Below are positions 1 to 6,884 of a stretch of DNA of 14,162 bases, piece after piece. The DNA comes from DASQLQ01 sp035629935 (GTDB taxonomy: Bacteria > Actinomycetota > CADDZG01 > WHSQ01): assembly GCA_035629935.1 (NCBI GenBank), contig DASQLQ010000075.1, forward strand, positions 1 to 14,162, given 5' to 3'. Both the position numbers and the translations under genes were made by a program. Position 1 is the first letter of the stretch, and each line of letters opens with the position of its first letter. Under the pieces are notes generated by a model that was not told the DNA's origin, did not search any database, and saw only the letters and a list, made by a program, of their open reading frames with translations.

Positions 1-56
1 CGAATGGGGGAGGAAGTACCCATTCAGGACACATCTGACGCGTCGATACCTTTCTT

Positions 57-1085
57 ATGAGGAAATCGAGGCTCATCGTCGTGGGATTGCTGATCAAGGC
101 GTTGCTGGTGCCTGCCCCGGCGACTGCAGCCACGGCCGCCAAGGCCCCAGAGTGGGTCCGCCCGGCACTCCGTTCTCTCGTCACCGCCGGATACCTGGAC
201 AAGGACGGATTCGAGGCCAACGAGCCGATGGCCCGCAAAGAATTCACCGACCTGATGACGGCGGCTTTCGGCGGCGGTTTCTCCCGAACCAAAGGCGAAG
301 TGAAGGCTCGCGAGGTCGACGCCGCACTCGTACGTGCCCTTGGTCAAGCGCCCCTGGCAAAGGCTCTCGCCGATGTGAAGTCGCCGGACGGTTGGGATCC
401 CGGGGTTGGAACCTTGTTCGGTACCGAGATCGTTGCTCGCGAGATGGGCCTCAGGCGCGATCGCCCCATCACCGAAGAGGCGTTCGAGGCTTCGGCGGGA
501 GACAAGATGACCCAGGCCGACATCGTTTGGTCCGTGTGGAAGGCGATGAACGAGCCGAGCACGTCCGGGGCCGAGGCACTGGCGTCGTTCCGGCTTTCCG
601 ATTACAGCCCAGAGGTTCGCAGTGTGGTCAGGTTTGCCTTCTCCCAGGTCGGCCGCCCCTACATCTGGGGCGGCGAGTGGCCCTCCGTGACGCCTTCGGC
701 GTATCCCTTCGGTGGCCAGCCGCACGGCGGGTTCGACTGCTCCGGATTCTCCTGGTTCGTGTTGCGTCAGAAGGACGCTTCGTGGACCCCCCCGAATCGG
801 CCCTACACCGGTTGGGCGTTGCCCGAGCGCTCCTCACACGACATGGCGGAGAACACGAAGGACAAGCTCTCCTACAAGAAGCTGCGTGGTGGAGACCTGA
901 TGTTCTTCGCCCCTCAGGGCAAGGACTCGAAAGCCAAAGAGGTGTACCACGTCGGTGTCTACCTCGGCGGGGGGTGGATGATCGACTCGTCCGGTTCGCA
1001 AGCAGGCGTGAGCCTCAGTGAGGTCGGCGCCGGCTCCTGGTGGCGGGGTCAGTTCATCTTCGGACGGCGGGTCGTCTCCTCCTAA
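57..1085 (+). CDS. Secreted NlpC/P60 (C40) cell-wall peptidase with SLH-like N-terminus
   Basis: Encodes 342 residues. Residues 1-24 form a signal peptide: basic MRKSR, a hydrophobic core, then PATA. Residues about 31-165 hold two stretches resembling S-layer-homology motifs (WVRPALRSLVTAGYLD; the second around RPITEEAF...MTQADIVWSVW), which would tether the protein to the wall. Residues about 186-342 are an NlpC/P60 domain: the nucleophile is Cys228 in FDCSGFSW, and the base is His298 in YHVGVYLGGG. The third, polar catalytic position appears to be Asp310 (WMIDSSGS), where a His is common in the family. The expected role is cleavage of peptidoglycan stem peptides outside the membrane. ATG 57 is the only sensible start: an in-frame TGA lies at 36-38 and the signal peptide begins here. 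No Shine-Dalgarno lies within 15 bases (AGGA at 26-29 is too far), so a leaderless or weakly initiated message is possible. Family call is firm; the SLH call is moderate. Confidence 0.93.
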   Translation: MRKSRLIVVGLLIKALLVPAPATAATAAKAPEWVRPALRSLVTAGYLDKDGFEANEPMARKEFTDLMTAAFGGGFSRTKGEVKAREVDAALVRALGQAPLAKALADVKSPDGWDPGVGTLFGTEIVAREMGLRRDRPITEEAFEASAGDKMTQADIVWSVWKAMNEPSTSGAEALASFRLSDYSPEVRSVVRFAFSQVGRPYIWGGEWPSVTPSAYPFGGQPHGGFDCSGFSWFVLRQKDASWTPPNRPYTGWALPERSSHDMAENTKDKLSYKKLRGGDLMFFAPQGKDSKAKEVYHVGVYLGGGWMIDSSGSQAGVSLSEVGAGSWWRGQFIFGRRVVSS

Positions 1086-1186
1086 GACCTTCCGATCGGG
1101 ACATTTCGGACGTCACTCGCTCAGCTCGCCGCGGTGCTGCCGACTTCGTTGATCTTTCGGGAACCTTTCAGGGTCCAACTCGTTCT

Positions 1187-1216
1187 AAAGGACACATACT
1201 GAAAGGACACATGTTG
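1187..1216 (+). repeat. 15-bp tandem duplication over the RBS/start of the DUF11 gene
   Basis: Two adjacent 15-base units, AAAGGACACATACTG (1187-1201) and AAAGGACACATGTTG (1202-1216), match at 13 of 15 positions. The second unit carries the AAAGGA ribosome binding site and ATG 1211; the first carries ATA at the matching place, in the same frame. The 9-base core AGGACACAT also occurs at 26-34, upstream of the NlpC/P60 gene. The repeat is read directly from the sequence; a regulatory meaning is inference. Confidence 0.8.
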
Positions 1217-3721
1217 CCAACCCATCGTTCTTCGTTCACCGGTCTTCTCGCCATCGTCCTATTGGTCGCGACTCTGGGTGCAACTCCCGCTGCTGCACAG
1301 AAGCCCGAGCCGGGACCCGAGACGCAACCGGGCGCCGAAGCCGACCTCTCGCTCGACCTCTCGTTGTCGGATGAGTCGCCTTTGGTGGGGGACACCGTTG
1401 CCCTCGAGGTCGAGGTAGCGAACTCGGGCCCCGAGGACGCGAGCGATGTGTGGCTCTATGGATCCTTGTCCGACTCCTTCGCGGTCACCGAGTCCGATGA
1501 CTGCACGGCAGACGAATGGGGCGGAGTTAGCTGCTCGCTCGGTTCTTTCGACTCGGGTGACGAGCAGGCCTTCGAGTTCGAGTTCGAGCGGGTCAAGGCA
1601 CGAGAGGCGTGGGGCTACTTCTCCGTAAGCTCCTCGGGTCCCGACCCGGTCTATGACGACAACTACGCAGAGCTCTACCTGGAGCCCGACACGTCCAACC
1701 CCGCCGATGTTTCGGTCACTCTCGATGCAGATGATGATGGCGGCGCAGAGGTCGGCGATGAGTTCACCTATCAGATCGAAGTCGAGAATGAAGGTCCGGA
1801 CTCGGCACACAATGTCGTTGTCACGGACTCGATCCCTTACGGGGTGGATGTCGACTCCTACTCGTCCGACGACTCGTCCGACGATTGCGAGATGACTGAA
1901 AGCGACCCGTACGGCGTCGAAGAGAGCGACCCGGCGGTTGGCGGTGGTTCGGCGCCCTCATATGTCTATCGGGAGCTGCGCTGCTCGCTCGGCACCCTCG
2001 CCGCCGGTGAGAGCGCCGTCATAACACTCGAAGTTGAGCGCACCGATCCCTACGAGCTGTGGAACAGCGCGTGGGTGGCGACTTCCAGCTACGACAGCAA
2101 CTACGAGAACGACTACGCCTATGTGTCGACCGATGCAGATCCGTCGGTCACCTCCGATATCTCGACCGAGATCGATGAACCCGCCACCACTCCTTTGTTG
2201 GGCGACTCGTTCGAGATGACGTTCACCGTAGGGAACGAGGGGCCGGCCCCCGTGAGCACTGCGGGGCTCGGTGCGTTCCTGCCGGACGGAGTTGTGCTCG
2301 ACTCGGTGCAGAGCCAAGAAGCCGGCGTCGAATGCAGCGCGAATGATCCGTACGGTGTCGGCCCGAGCGGAGGCGCTTCCGACGGGGGCGACACTGCCAC
2401 TGCGGACCCGCAGCCAACCGAGCCGGAGCCTGCCGCCCCTCCCAAAACTGACGAAGAGGGTGGCCGGATGGCGAACCCAGATTCGTATCCCATCTACTAC
2501 GGCGGCCAGGGATTCAACTGCTCGATCGGTTCTTTGGCTCCCGGTGACTCGGTCGACGTCGAGGCTTCCTTGACGAGAGTGAAGTCGCGCGAGTTATGGA
2601 TCACGGCATCGACCTGGTCTTCGAATGTGGATCCCGACTACGAGGACAACTACGAAGAGATACAGCTCGCCCCCGACACTTCGCACCCTGCGGACCTTGG
2701 TGTCGCGATGTCCGGTCCGGATGACGCCGAGATCGGTGAAGAGGTTACCTACGAGATCGAGGTAACTAACGCAGGTCCGATGGATGCTCGTTCCGTGATC
2801 GCAACCGCAACGCTCCCTTATGGGTTGGACTACGTGTCGGCGCAACCATCAGATGCTGCGGACGGGTGCGAGCCGGTCAACGAGTACTTCTTCGCGGAAC
2901 CCGCTCGTGACGCTTCCTTCTACTGGGGTTACGGACAGATCCGGTGCGAGTTAGGCACCCTCGATGCCGGCGAGACCGAGACGGTGGATCTCACCGCGAC
3001 GAGGAACTCCGAATTCGAGATGTCGGTCGGTTCTTACGTCGAGACGGCAAGCTATGACGGGAACTACGACAACGACTACGCCTTCGTAGACCTCGACGGC
3101 GAGCCGTACGCACCTTGTGGCCCCGGCCCCGAAGGGTCGAAGCAATCCGACGACATCTCTGTCATCGACTGTCCGGTCGAGGCCGGTGCAGGTGCAGACA
3201 ACGTTCTCGTTCGGGCGACGCCTTCTTCCAAGGATGTCGACGTGTCGGCCGGCAAGGGCCCGGACACCTTGGTTATCGATGTGCCGTCTGGAAGCAACAA
3301 GGCTCGCAAGCTCAAAGTGAACTCGGGGCCCGGGCGGGACAACGTGACGATCGTTGTTGCTCCCGGAGCCACGAATGCCACGGTCGTGGTCAGAACCGGC
3401 AAAGGTCGCGACTACGTGACTATCGATGCCACTCGTCTTGCTCCTGGTATCAAGATCGTGGTGGTCGGGGGCCGAGGTGCCGACATCATCGAACCGTCGG
3501 CGAGCACATCCACGGTGGACGCGACGTGGCTCAAGGGATTCGTGCTGTGGGGGGGCGTGGGCAACGACACCCTCACCGGCGCATACGCCGATGACTCGCT
3601 GAATGGCGGTGACGGTCGGGACGTGATCACCGGTGGATCGGGAGCCGATTCGCTCGATGGAGGCCGTTCTGCAGACGTTTGCGCAGGGGGGCCGGGGACC
3701 GACGCTCTAAAGGGTTGCTGA
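1211..3721 (+). CDS. Secreted DUF11-repeat protein with RTX-like GxGxD tail
   Basis: Encodes 836 residues. I chose ATG 1211 because it opens a clear signal peptide (MLPTHRSSF, hydrophobic core, PAAAQ, cleavage near residue 29) and has AAAGGA three bases upstream; the frame is open further upstream but lacks such features. Four DUF11/CARDB-like Ig-type domains follow: A (about 44-163), B (164-310), C (311-492) and D (493-632). Each has a cysteine pair, with the second in a CSLG-like motif, and an acidic D-N-Y end. C has an acidic, proline-rich insertion near residues 385-430. A pairs with C and B with D. Residues about 656-786 carry GxGxD turns at Asp663, 685, 710, 734, 758 and 786, then 9-residue RTX turns at Asp804, 813, 822 and 831, ending in Cys836. 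RTX turns normally bind calcium and fold after export. No sortase motif or anchoring helix is seen, so the protein is probably secreted or loosely surface-bound. Function is structural or adhesive by inference. Its stop is one base from the convergent permease stop. Confidence 0.92.
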   Translation: MLPTHRSSFTGLLAIVLLVATLGATPAAAQKPEPGPETQPGAEADLSLDLSLSDESPLVGDTVALEVEVANSGPEDASDVWLYGSLSDSFAVTESDDCTADEWGGVSCSLGSFDSGDEQAFEFEFERVKAREAWGYFSVSSSGPDPVYDDNYAELYLEPDTSNPADVSVTLDADDDGGAEVGDEFTYQIEVENEGPDSAHNVVVTDSIPYGVDVDSYSSDDSSDDCEMTESDPYGVEESDPAVGGGSAPSYVYRELRCSLGTLAAGESAVITLEVERTDPYELWNSAWVATSSYDSNYENDYAYVSTDADPSVTSDISTEIDEPATTPLLGDSFEMTFTVGNEGPAPVSTAGLGAFLPDGVVLDSVQSQEAGVECSANDPYGVGPSGGASDGGDTATADPQPTEPEPAAPPKTDEEGGRMANPDSYPIYYGGQGFNCSIGSLAPGDSVDVEASLTRVKSRELWITASTWSSNVDPDYEDNYEEIQLAPDTSHPADLGVAMSGPDDAEIGEEVTYEIEVTNAGPMDARSVIATATLPYGLDYVSAQPSDAADGCEPVNEYFFAEPARDASFYWGYGQIRCELGTLDAGETETVDLTATRNSEFEMSVGSYVETASYDGNYDNDYAFVDLDGEPYAPCGPGPEGSKQSDDISVIDCPVEAGAGADNVLVRATPSSKDVDVSAGKGPDTLVIDVPSGSNKARKLKVNSGPGRDNVTIVVAPGATNATVVVRTGKGRDYVTIDATRLAPGIKIVVVGGRGADIIEPSASTSTVDATWLKGFVLWGGVGNDTLTGAYADDSLNGGDGRDVITGGSGADSLDGGRSADVCAGGPGTDALKGC
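1340..3106 (+). repeat. Four DUF11-like domains arranged as A-B-A'-B'
   Basis: Within the preceding protein, domains 1 and 3 share the block VKxRExW and the ending DNYxExxLxPDTSxPAD. Domains 2 and 4 share PYG[VL]D, a [LI]RCxLGTLxAGE block and the ending YDxNYxNDYAxVxxD. The alternation implies that a two-domain unit was duplicated. The DNA copies have diverged strongly, so the duplication is old. Confidence 0.8.
1861..1884 (+). repeat. 12-bp perfect tandem repeat (2 copies) in the DUF11 gene
   Basis: CTCGTCCGACGA occurs twice in a row, adding an acidic/serine SSDD step to domain B. Similar small slips lie nearby: TTCGAG three times at 1571-1588 and a near-perfect 12-base pair at 1343-1366. 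All keep the frame, and they suggest recent replication slippage in acidic linker or strand regions. Confidence 0.85.
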
Positions 3722-3722
3722 G

Positions 3723-4586
3723 TTAAAGCAAGCGCCAGCGGCGCGCCAACCGATATTGCACGAAGACGATGACCGCGGTGAGGACGAACATCGTAACGCT
3801 GATCGTGGACGCGTACCCGAGTCGTAGATAGCGGAACGCGACGCGATACACGAACAGAGGGACATACGTCGTCGCGTAGTGGGGGCCCCCGTTGGTAACG
3901 AACAAAGCAGCCGTGAAGTTGACCTGGAGCGTCAGGATCAGATCCCGCAGCGCGAGCAGGGCGAGAGCCGGTGCCATCAACGGAAGAGTCAGATGTCTGA
4001 GTGTGAACCAGGGCCGGCCGCCGTCCACCATCGATGCCTCGTAGATCCTCGTGGGGATCGATCGTCGCACCGCCAGCGCGATCAAGAAACCCTCGCCGAG
4101 CTGGAACGAACCCATGACGGCGAGTGCGATTCGCGTGCTCCACGGGTCGGTCAATAGTTCGGGGCTGCCCAATCCGAAGCCGGCGGACAGCGCTGCGATC
4201 GGTCCGTATAACGGATTGAGGATCCACAACCAGAGCAATGCCCAAGTCACATCGGGAACGAGGGTCGGCACGAATGCCGCGACGCGACCCGCCCCGTCTA
4301 GCGCTCCCTTCCGGTGAAGGAGGAGCGCGAGCGCCAAGGCACCAAACAGGCGTAACGGGACGGATATGAGCGCGTAGACGAACGAGTTTCCGAGAGCGAG
4401 CCAAAAGAGGTCATCGGAGACCAATCGTGTGAAGTTGTCGAGGCCGGTGAAACGTGGGTCCGTGATTCCGTTGAACTCTGTGAACGCGAGCACCGACACA
4501 GCGATCGCCGGCACGAAGATGAGGAGTGAGAGCCCAACCAGATACGGCGTCGCGATGGGCCAGCCGACATGTCGGACCATCTTCAT
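3723..4586 (-). CDS. Carbohydrate ABC transporter permease, MalF/UgpA-like
   Basis: Encodes 287 residues with six predicted membrane helices, the usual size and layout for a MalF-type CUT1 permease lacking the enterobacterial extra loop. The cytoplasmic EAA loop that docks on the ATPase is at residues about 183-205 (YEASMVDGGRPWF...LTLPLMAP), matching the EAAxxDGA...F...LP pattern with only small changes. The N-terminal GWPIATPYLVGLSLLIFVP segment and the FTGLDNFTRL motif after helix 1 are typical of this family. It is last in the transporter operon: its ATG overlaps the ATPase stop as ATGA (4583-4586), so it should be translationally coupled. A second ATG two codons in (4578-4580) is an alternative start. 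It forms the transmembrane channel with the MalG-like permease at 6885-7697. Substrate is unknown; a sugar, oligosaccharide or polyol phosphate is likely from the family. Confidence 0.95.
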   Translation of the reverse strand: MKMVRHVGWPIATPYLVGLSLLIFVPAIAVSVLAFTEFNGITDPRFTGLDNFTRLVSDDLFWLALGNSFVYALISVPLRLFGALALALLLHRKGALDGAGRVAAFVPTLVPDVTWALLWLWILNPLYGPIAALSAGFGLGSPELLTDPWSTRIALAVMGSFQLGEGFLIALAVRRSIPTRIYEASMVDGGRPWFTLRHLTLPLMAPALALLALRDLILTLQVNFTAALFVTNGGPHYATTYVPLFVYRVAFRYLRLGYASTISVTMFVLTAVIVFVQYRLARRWRLL

Positions 4587-5611
4587 CGGATAGCGGCCCC
4601 ATCCAGGGACTCGAAGAAATGCAGGTCAGAAGTCTCGAAGCGAAGTCCCACCCGACTGTCTTTGATGGGCGTGGGCCGTGGTGGGACCCGAGCAAGGATC
4701 TGATGGCCGTCGACTTCGACGTGGACGATCGCTTCCGGCCCGATCACCTCGACGAGGTGCGAGACGCCATCCATCGTTCCGCTGCCCGGCTGAACCAGCG
4801 CGACCCGTTCCGGCCGAATTCCGGCGACGGGACCGCGCCTGAGGTCGGCCGGAAGAACGGATGCGGGGAAGAGGTTCATCGGCGGGCTCCCGATGAAGTG
4901 GGCTACGAAAGCATTTGCCGGATCCTCGTAAAGAGCGATGGGAGCGTCGATCTGTTCGAGCTTGCCGGCTCGGAGCACCGCCACCCGGTCTCCGATCGTC
5001 ATCGCTTCAGCTTGATCGTGCGTCACGTAGACAGCGGTCGTGTCGACGCGCCGCTGGAGCGCCTTGATCTGGGTGCGCGTGCGGGCGCGCAACTCGGCAT
5101 CGAGACTGGACAGGGGTTCGTCCATCAAGAACGCCTTTGGCTCTCTGACGAGTGCTCGAGCCAGGGCCACCCTCTGCTTCTCGCCTCCGGATAACTCGCC
5201 GGGTCTGCGGTCGAGAACGTCATCGAGGGACAAGATCGATACGACCGAAGAGAGCTTCGATGCGATCTCGCTTGCCTCCACTTTGCGGGCTCGTAGGCCG
5301 TAGGTGATGTTCGCCCGGGCGCTCATGTGCGGGTAGAGGGCGTATTCCTGAAAGACCATCGACACGTCTCGGTCCCACGCCGGAGCACCAGTTACGTCGC
5401 GGTCCCCAACTTCGATCGTTCCTTCGTCCGGAGTCTCGAGGCCGGCGATGCAACGCAGCAGCGTGGTCTTCCCCGACCCAGAGGGCCCGACGACTGCGAG
5501 TAGCTCCCCAGCATCAGCGGCCAGATCGAGCCCGTCCAGAGCCAGGACCGGAGCGTCCCGAGAACGCCCGGTGCGATACCTCTTCGTCAGCCCACGAACC
5601 GAAACGCTTAT
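4583..5611 (-). CDS. Carbohydrate ABC transporter ATPase, MalK/UgpC-like, probable ATA start
   Basis: Reading the frame through to the upstream stop of the binding-protein gene gives 342 residues, normal for MalK/UgpC. With ATA as codon 1 the protein begins MSVSVRGLTKRY, exactly where family members begin. Walker A GPSGSGKT is at 42-49 (Lys48), the Q-loop at Gln88 (MVFQEYALYP), signature LSGGE at 140-144, Walker B with Asp164-Glu165 (FLMDEP), D-loop SLD at 169-171 and the switch His at 198. A TOBE-type regulatory C-terminus follows IGSPPMNLFP. It powers import by the two permeases. No ATG, GTG, TTG or CTG occurs in frame between 5612 and about 5734. The next CTG (5588-5590) would lose strand beta-1, and the GTG at 5363-5365 would lose Walker A. 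The ATA sits seven bases after GAGGAGG and overlaps the preceding TAA as ATAA, the same 4-base geometry as the ATGA overlap at its other end. Function is sure; the start codon is inferred. Confidence 0.93.
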   Translation of the reverse strand: MSVSVRGLTKRYRTGRSRDAPVLALDGLDLAADAGELLAVVGPSGSGKTTLLRCIAGLETPDEGTIEVGDRDVTGAPAWDRDVSMVFQEYALYPHMSARANITYGLRARKVEASEIASKLSSVVSILSLDDVLDRRPGELSGGEKQRVALARALVREPKAFLMDEPLSSLDAELRARTRTQIKALQRRVDTTAVYVTHDQAEAMTIGDRVAVLRAGKLEQIDAPIALYEDPANAFVAHFIGSPPMNLFPASVLPADLRRGPVAGIRPERVALVQPGSGTMDGVSHLVEVIGPEAIVHVEVDGHQILARVPPRPTPIKDSRVGLRFETSDLHFFESLDGAAIR

Positions 5612-6882
5612 CCGTGTGCCTCCTCGAAGAGAGGAGCGGTGCGAGACTCGAGATCCTGGAGTGCCTGGTCGAGTGAATAATCCGGCTCGTAGAAGACCCT
5701 CGTCAGCACGTCCTTGGCCACGTCTTCGATCTCGGGCCAGGTAGGGATCACCGGAGTGAACCGGATGTAGGGGATGCCGTCCACGAACGCGGCCGCATTG
5801 GCCGGCGGTTGTCCCGAAGCGAGGAATGCCGGGGACTCGGCGACGGTTTTCAGCGAGGGCACGGTTCGGCCGGACAGAGCCGCGACCGTTGCGCTCTGCT
5901 CACCGTTCGCGAAAGCGATGAAATCGGCTGCAGTCTCAGTGGCGGGTGAGCCGGCCGAAAGGCAGTACGCGTCCGAGTGAAGGATGCCAGCGGGCTCTTC
6001 GCCGACCGGCAGAGCTGTGACGTCCCATTTCAGGTCGAGCACTTCACGGAAACCTGGTGTGACTTTCCGCGACTCCAACAACATGCCGAGCTTGTCCGTC
6101 GCGAATCGCGTCTCGAGGTCCTGAGCCGCCAGGTCCTGCTCTGTGGGCATCAACCCGTCGTGCTGCAGCGATACGAGGAACTCCAATGCCTCCCGGGCCG
6201 GCCCCTGGTCGAGCGTGAAACGTGTTGGCTCTTCCGGGTGGTCGACGATCTCGCCTCCCGCGGACCAAACGAACGGAGCGATGCGGATTATCTCGGGATC
6301 GATGCCGACCCCGTCCACTCCAGCTTGCGAAAGCTTTTCGGCCGTGGAACGGAACTCATCCCATGACCACTCATCGGCGGGAAAAGGAACGCCGGCCTGC
6401 TTGAAAACCGTCTTGTTGTAATAGATGACGAGCGAGGAGACGTTCTGGGGCATGCACTGGAGTGTCCCTTCGAACGTGAATGCCTGGATGGGTTGAGGGT
6501 AGTAGTCGCTCAGGACGATGTCCCGTTCTTCCATGAGCGGTTGGACAGCTTCGATAGCCCCCTGCGCGACGAATTGCGAATACTCCCTGAAGTTGACCAG
6601 GAAGACGTCGGGCGGCGAGTCCGACGCGAACGAAGAAGCCAGACGTGCGATGTGTTCGTCCTTGTCGGCTATCTCGACCACTTCGATCGTGACGTCGGAA
6701 TGCTCCTTCTCGAAATTCTCGGCGAGCTGGCCGTAAACGCGGGTCTCTTCCGGTTCCCCTCCCACCTGAACCGTGAGCGACACCGGGCCGCCTGAACCAT
6801 CCCTATTGGTTGGTTCACTACCCGGATCGCATCCAGCGATCAACGTACAGATCGCCAAGAAGATCACCGTCGTTCGTTCCAT
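5608..6882 (-). CDS. Lipoprotein sugar-binding protein of ABC importer (SBP family 1)
   Basis: Encodes 424 residues. The start at 6882 gives MERTTVIFLAICTLIAGC, a lipoprotein signal with lipobox LIAG and Cys18 to be lipidated, so the protein is anchored outside the membrane. An in-frame start at 6957 adds 25 residues that spoil the signal and run into the upstream gene, so I rejected it. The mature part has the marks of bacterial solute-binding family 1 (MalE-like): GQLAENFEKEHSDVTIEVVE near the start, a PPDVFLVN motif, SLVIYYNKTVFKQAGV and the WSWDEF segment, then the GxxAM-like lobe (LGMLLES). It captures the substrate and delivers it to the permeases. It follows the MalG-like gene by two bases and overlaps the ATPase start by four. 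Substrate cannot be read from sequence. No odd truncation is seen. Confidence 0.94.
   Translation of the reverse strand: MERTTVIFLAICTLIAGCDPGSEPTNRDGSGGPVSLTVQVGGEPEETRVYGQLAENFEKEHSDVTIEVVEIADKDEHIARLASSFASDSPPDVFLVNFREYSQFVAQGAIEAVQPLMEERDIVLSDYYPQPIQAFTFEGTLQCMPQNVSSLVIYYNKTVFKQAGVPFPADEWSWDEFRSTAEKLSQAGVDGVGIDPEIIRIAPFVWSAGGEIVDHPEEPTRFTLDQGPAREALEFLVSLQHDGLMPTEQDLAAQDLETRFATDKLGMLLESRKVTPGFREVLDLKWDVTALPVGEEPAGILHSDAYCLSAGSPATETAADFIAFANGEQSATVAALSGRTVPSLKTVAESPAFLASGQPPANAAAFVDGIPYIRFTPVIPTWPEIEDVAKDVLTRVFYEPDYSLDQALQDLESRTAPLFEEAHG
5619..5625 (-). promoter_or_regulatory. Strong Shine-Dalgarno GAGGAGG before the ATA start of the ATPase
   Basis: On the minus strand GAGGAGG is followed by the seven bases CACACGG and then ATAAGC. 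This is ideal spacing for initiation at ATA 5611-5609, and it lies inside the last codons of the binding-protein gene. It is the main evidence for where the ATPase begins. Confidence 0.75.
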
Positions 6883-6884
6883 CT

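Noticed and set aside
24..725. 233-codon open frame on the minus strand
   Set aside because: Antisense to the NlpC/P60 gene, which has clear motifs.
1091..1110. Terminator hairpin TCCGA-N10-TCGGA after the NlpC/P60 gene
   Set aside because: Only five base pairs, a 10-base loop and no T-run.
3412..4404. 330-codon open frame on the minus strand
   Set aside because: It overlaps both the DUF11 gene and the permease in other frames; the sequence is Arg/Pro-rich and low in recognisable structure, as expected for a high-GC shadow frame.
4526..5194. 222-codon open frame on the plus strand
   Set aside because: Antisense to the well-conserved ATPase; no motif.
4583..5365. ATPase starting at GTG 5365
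   Set aside because: It would remove Walker A and the N-terminal strands, which are intact upstream in the same frame.
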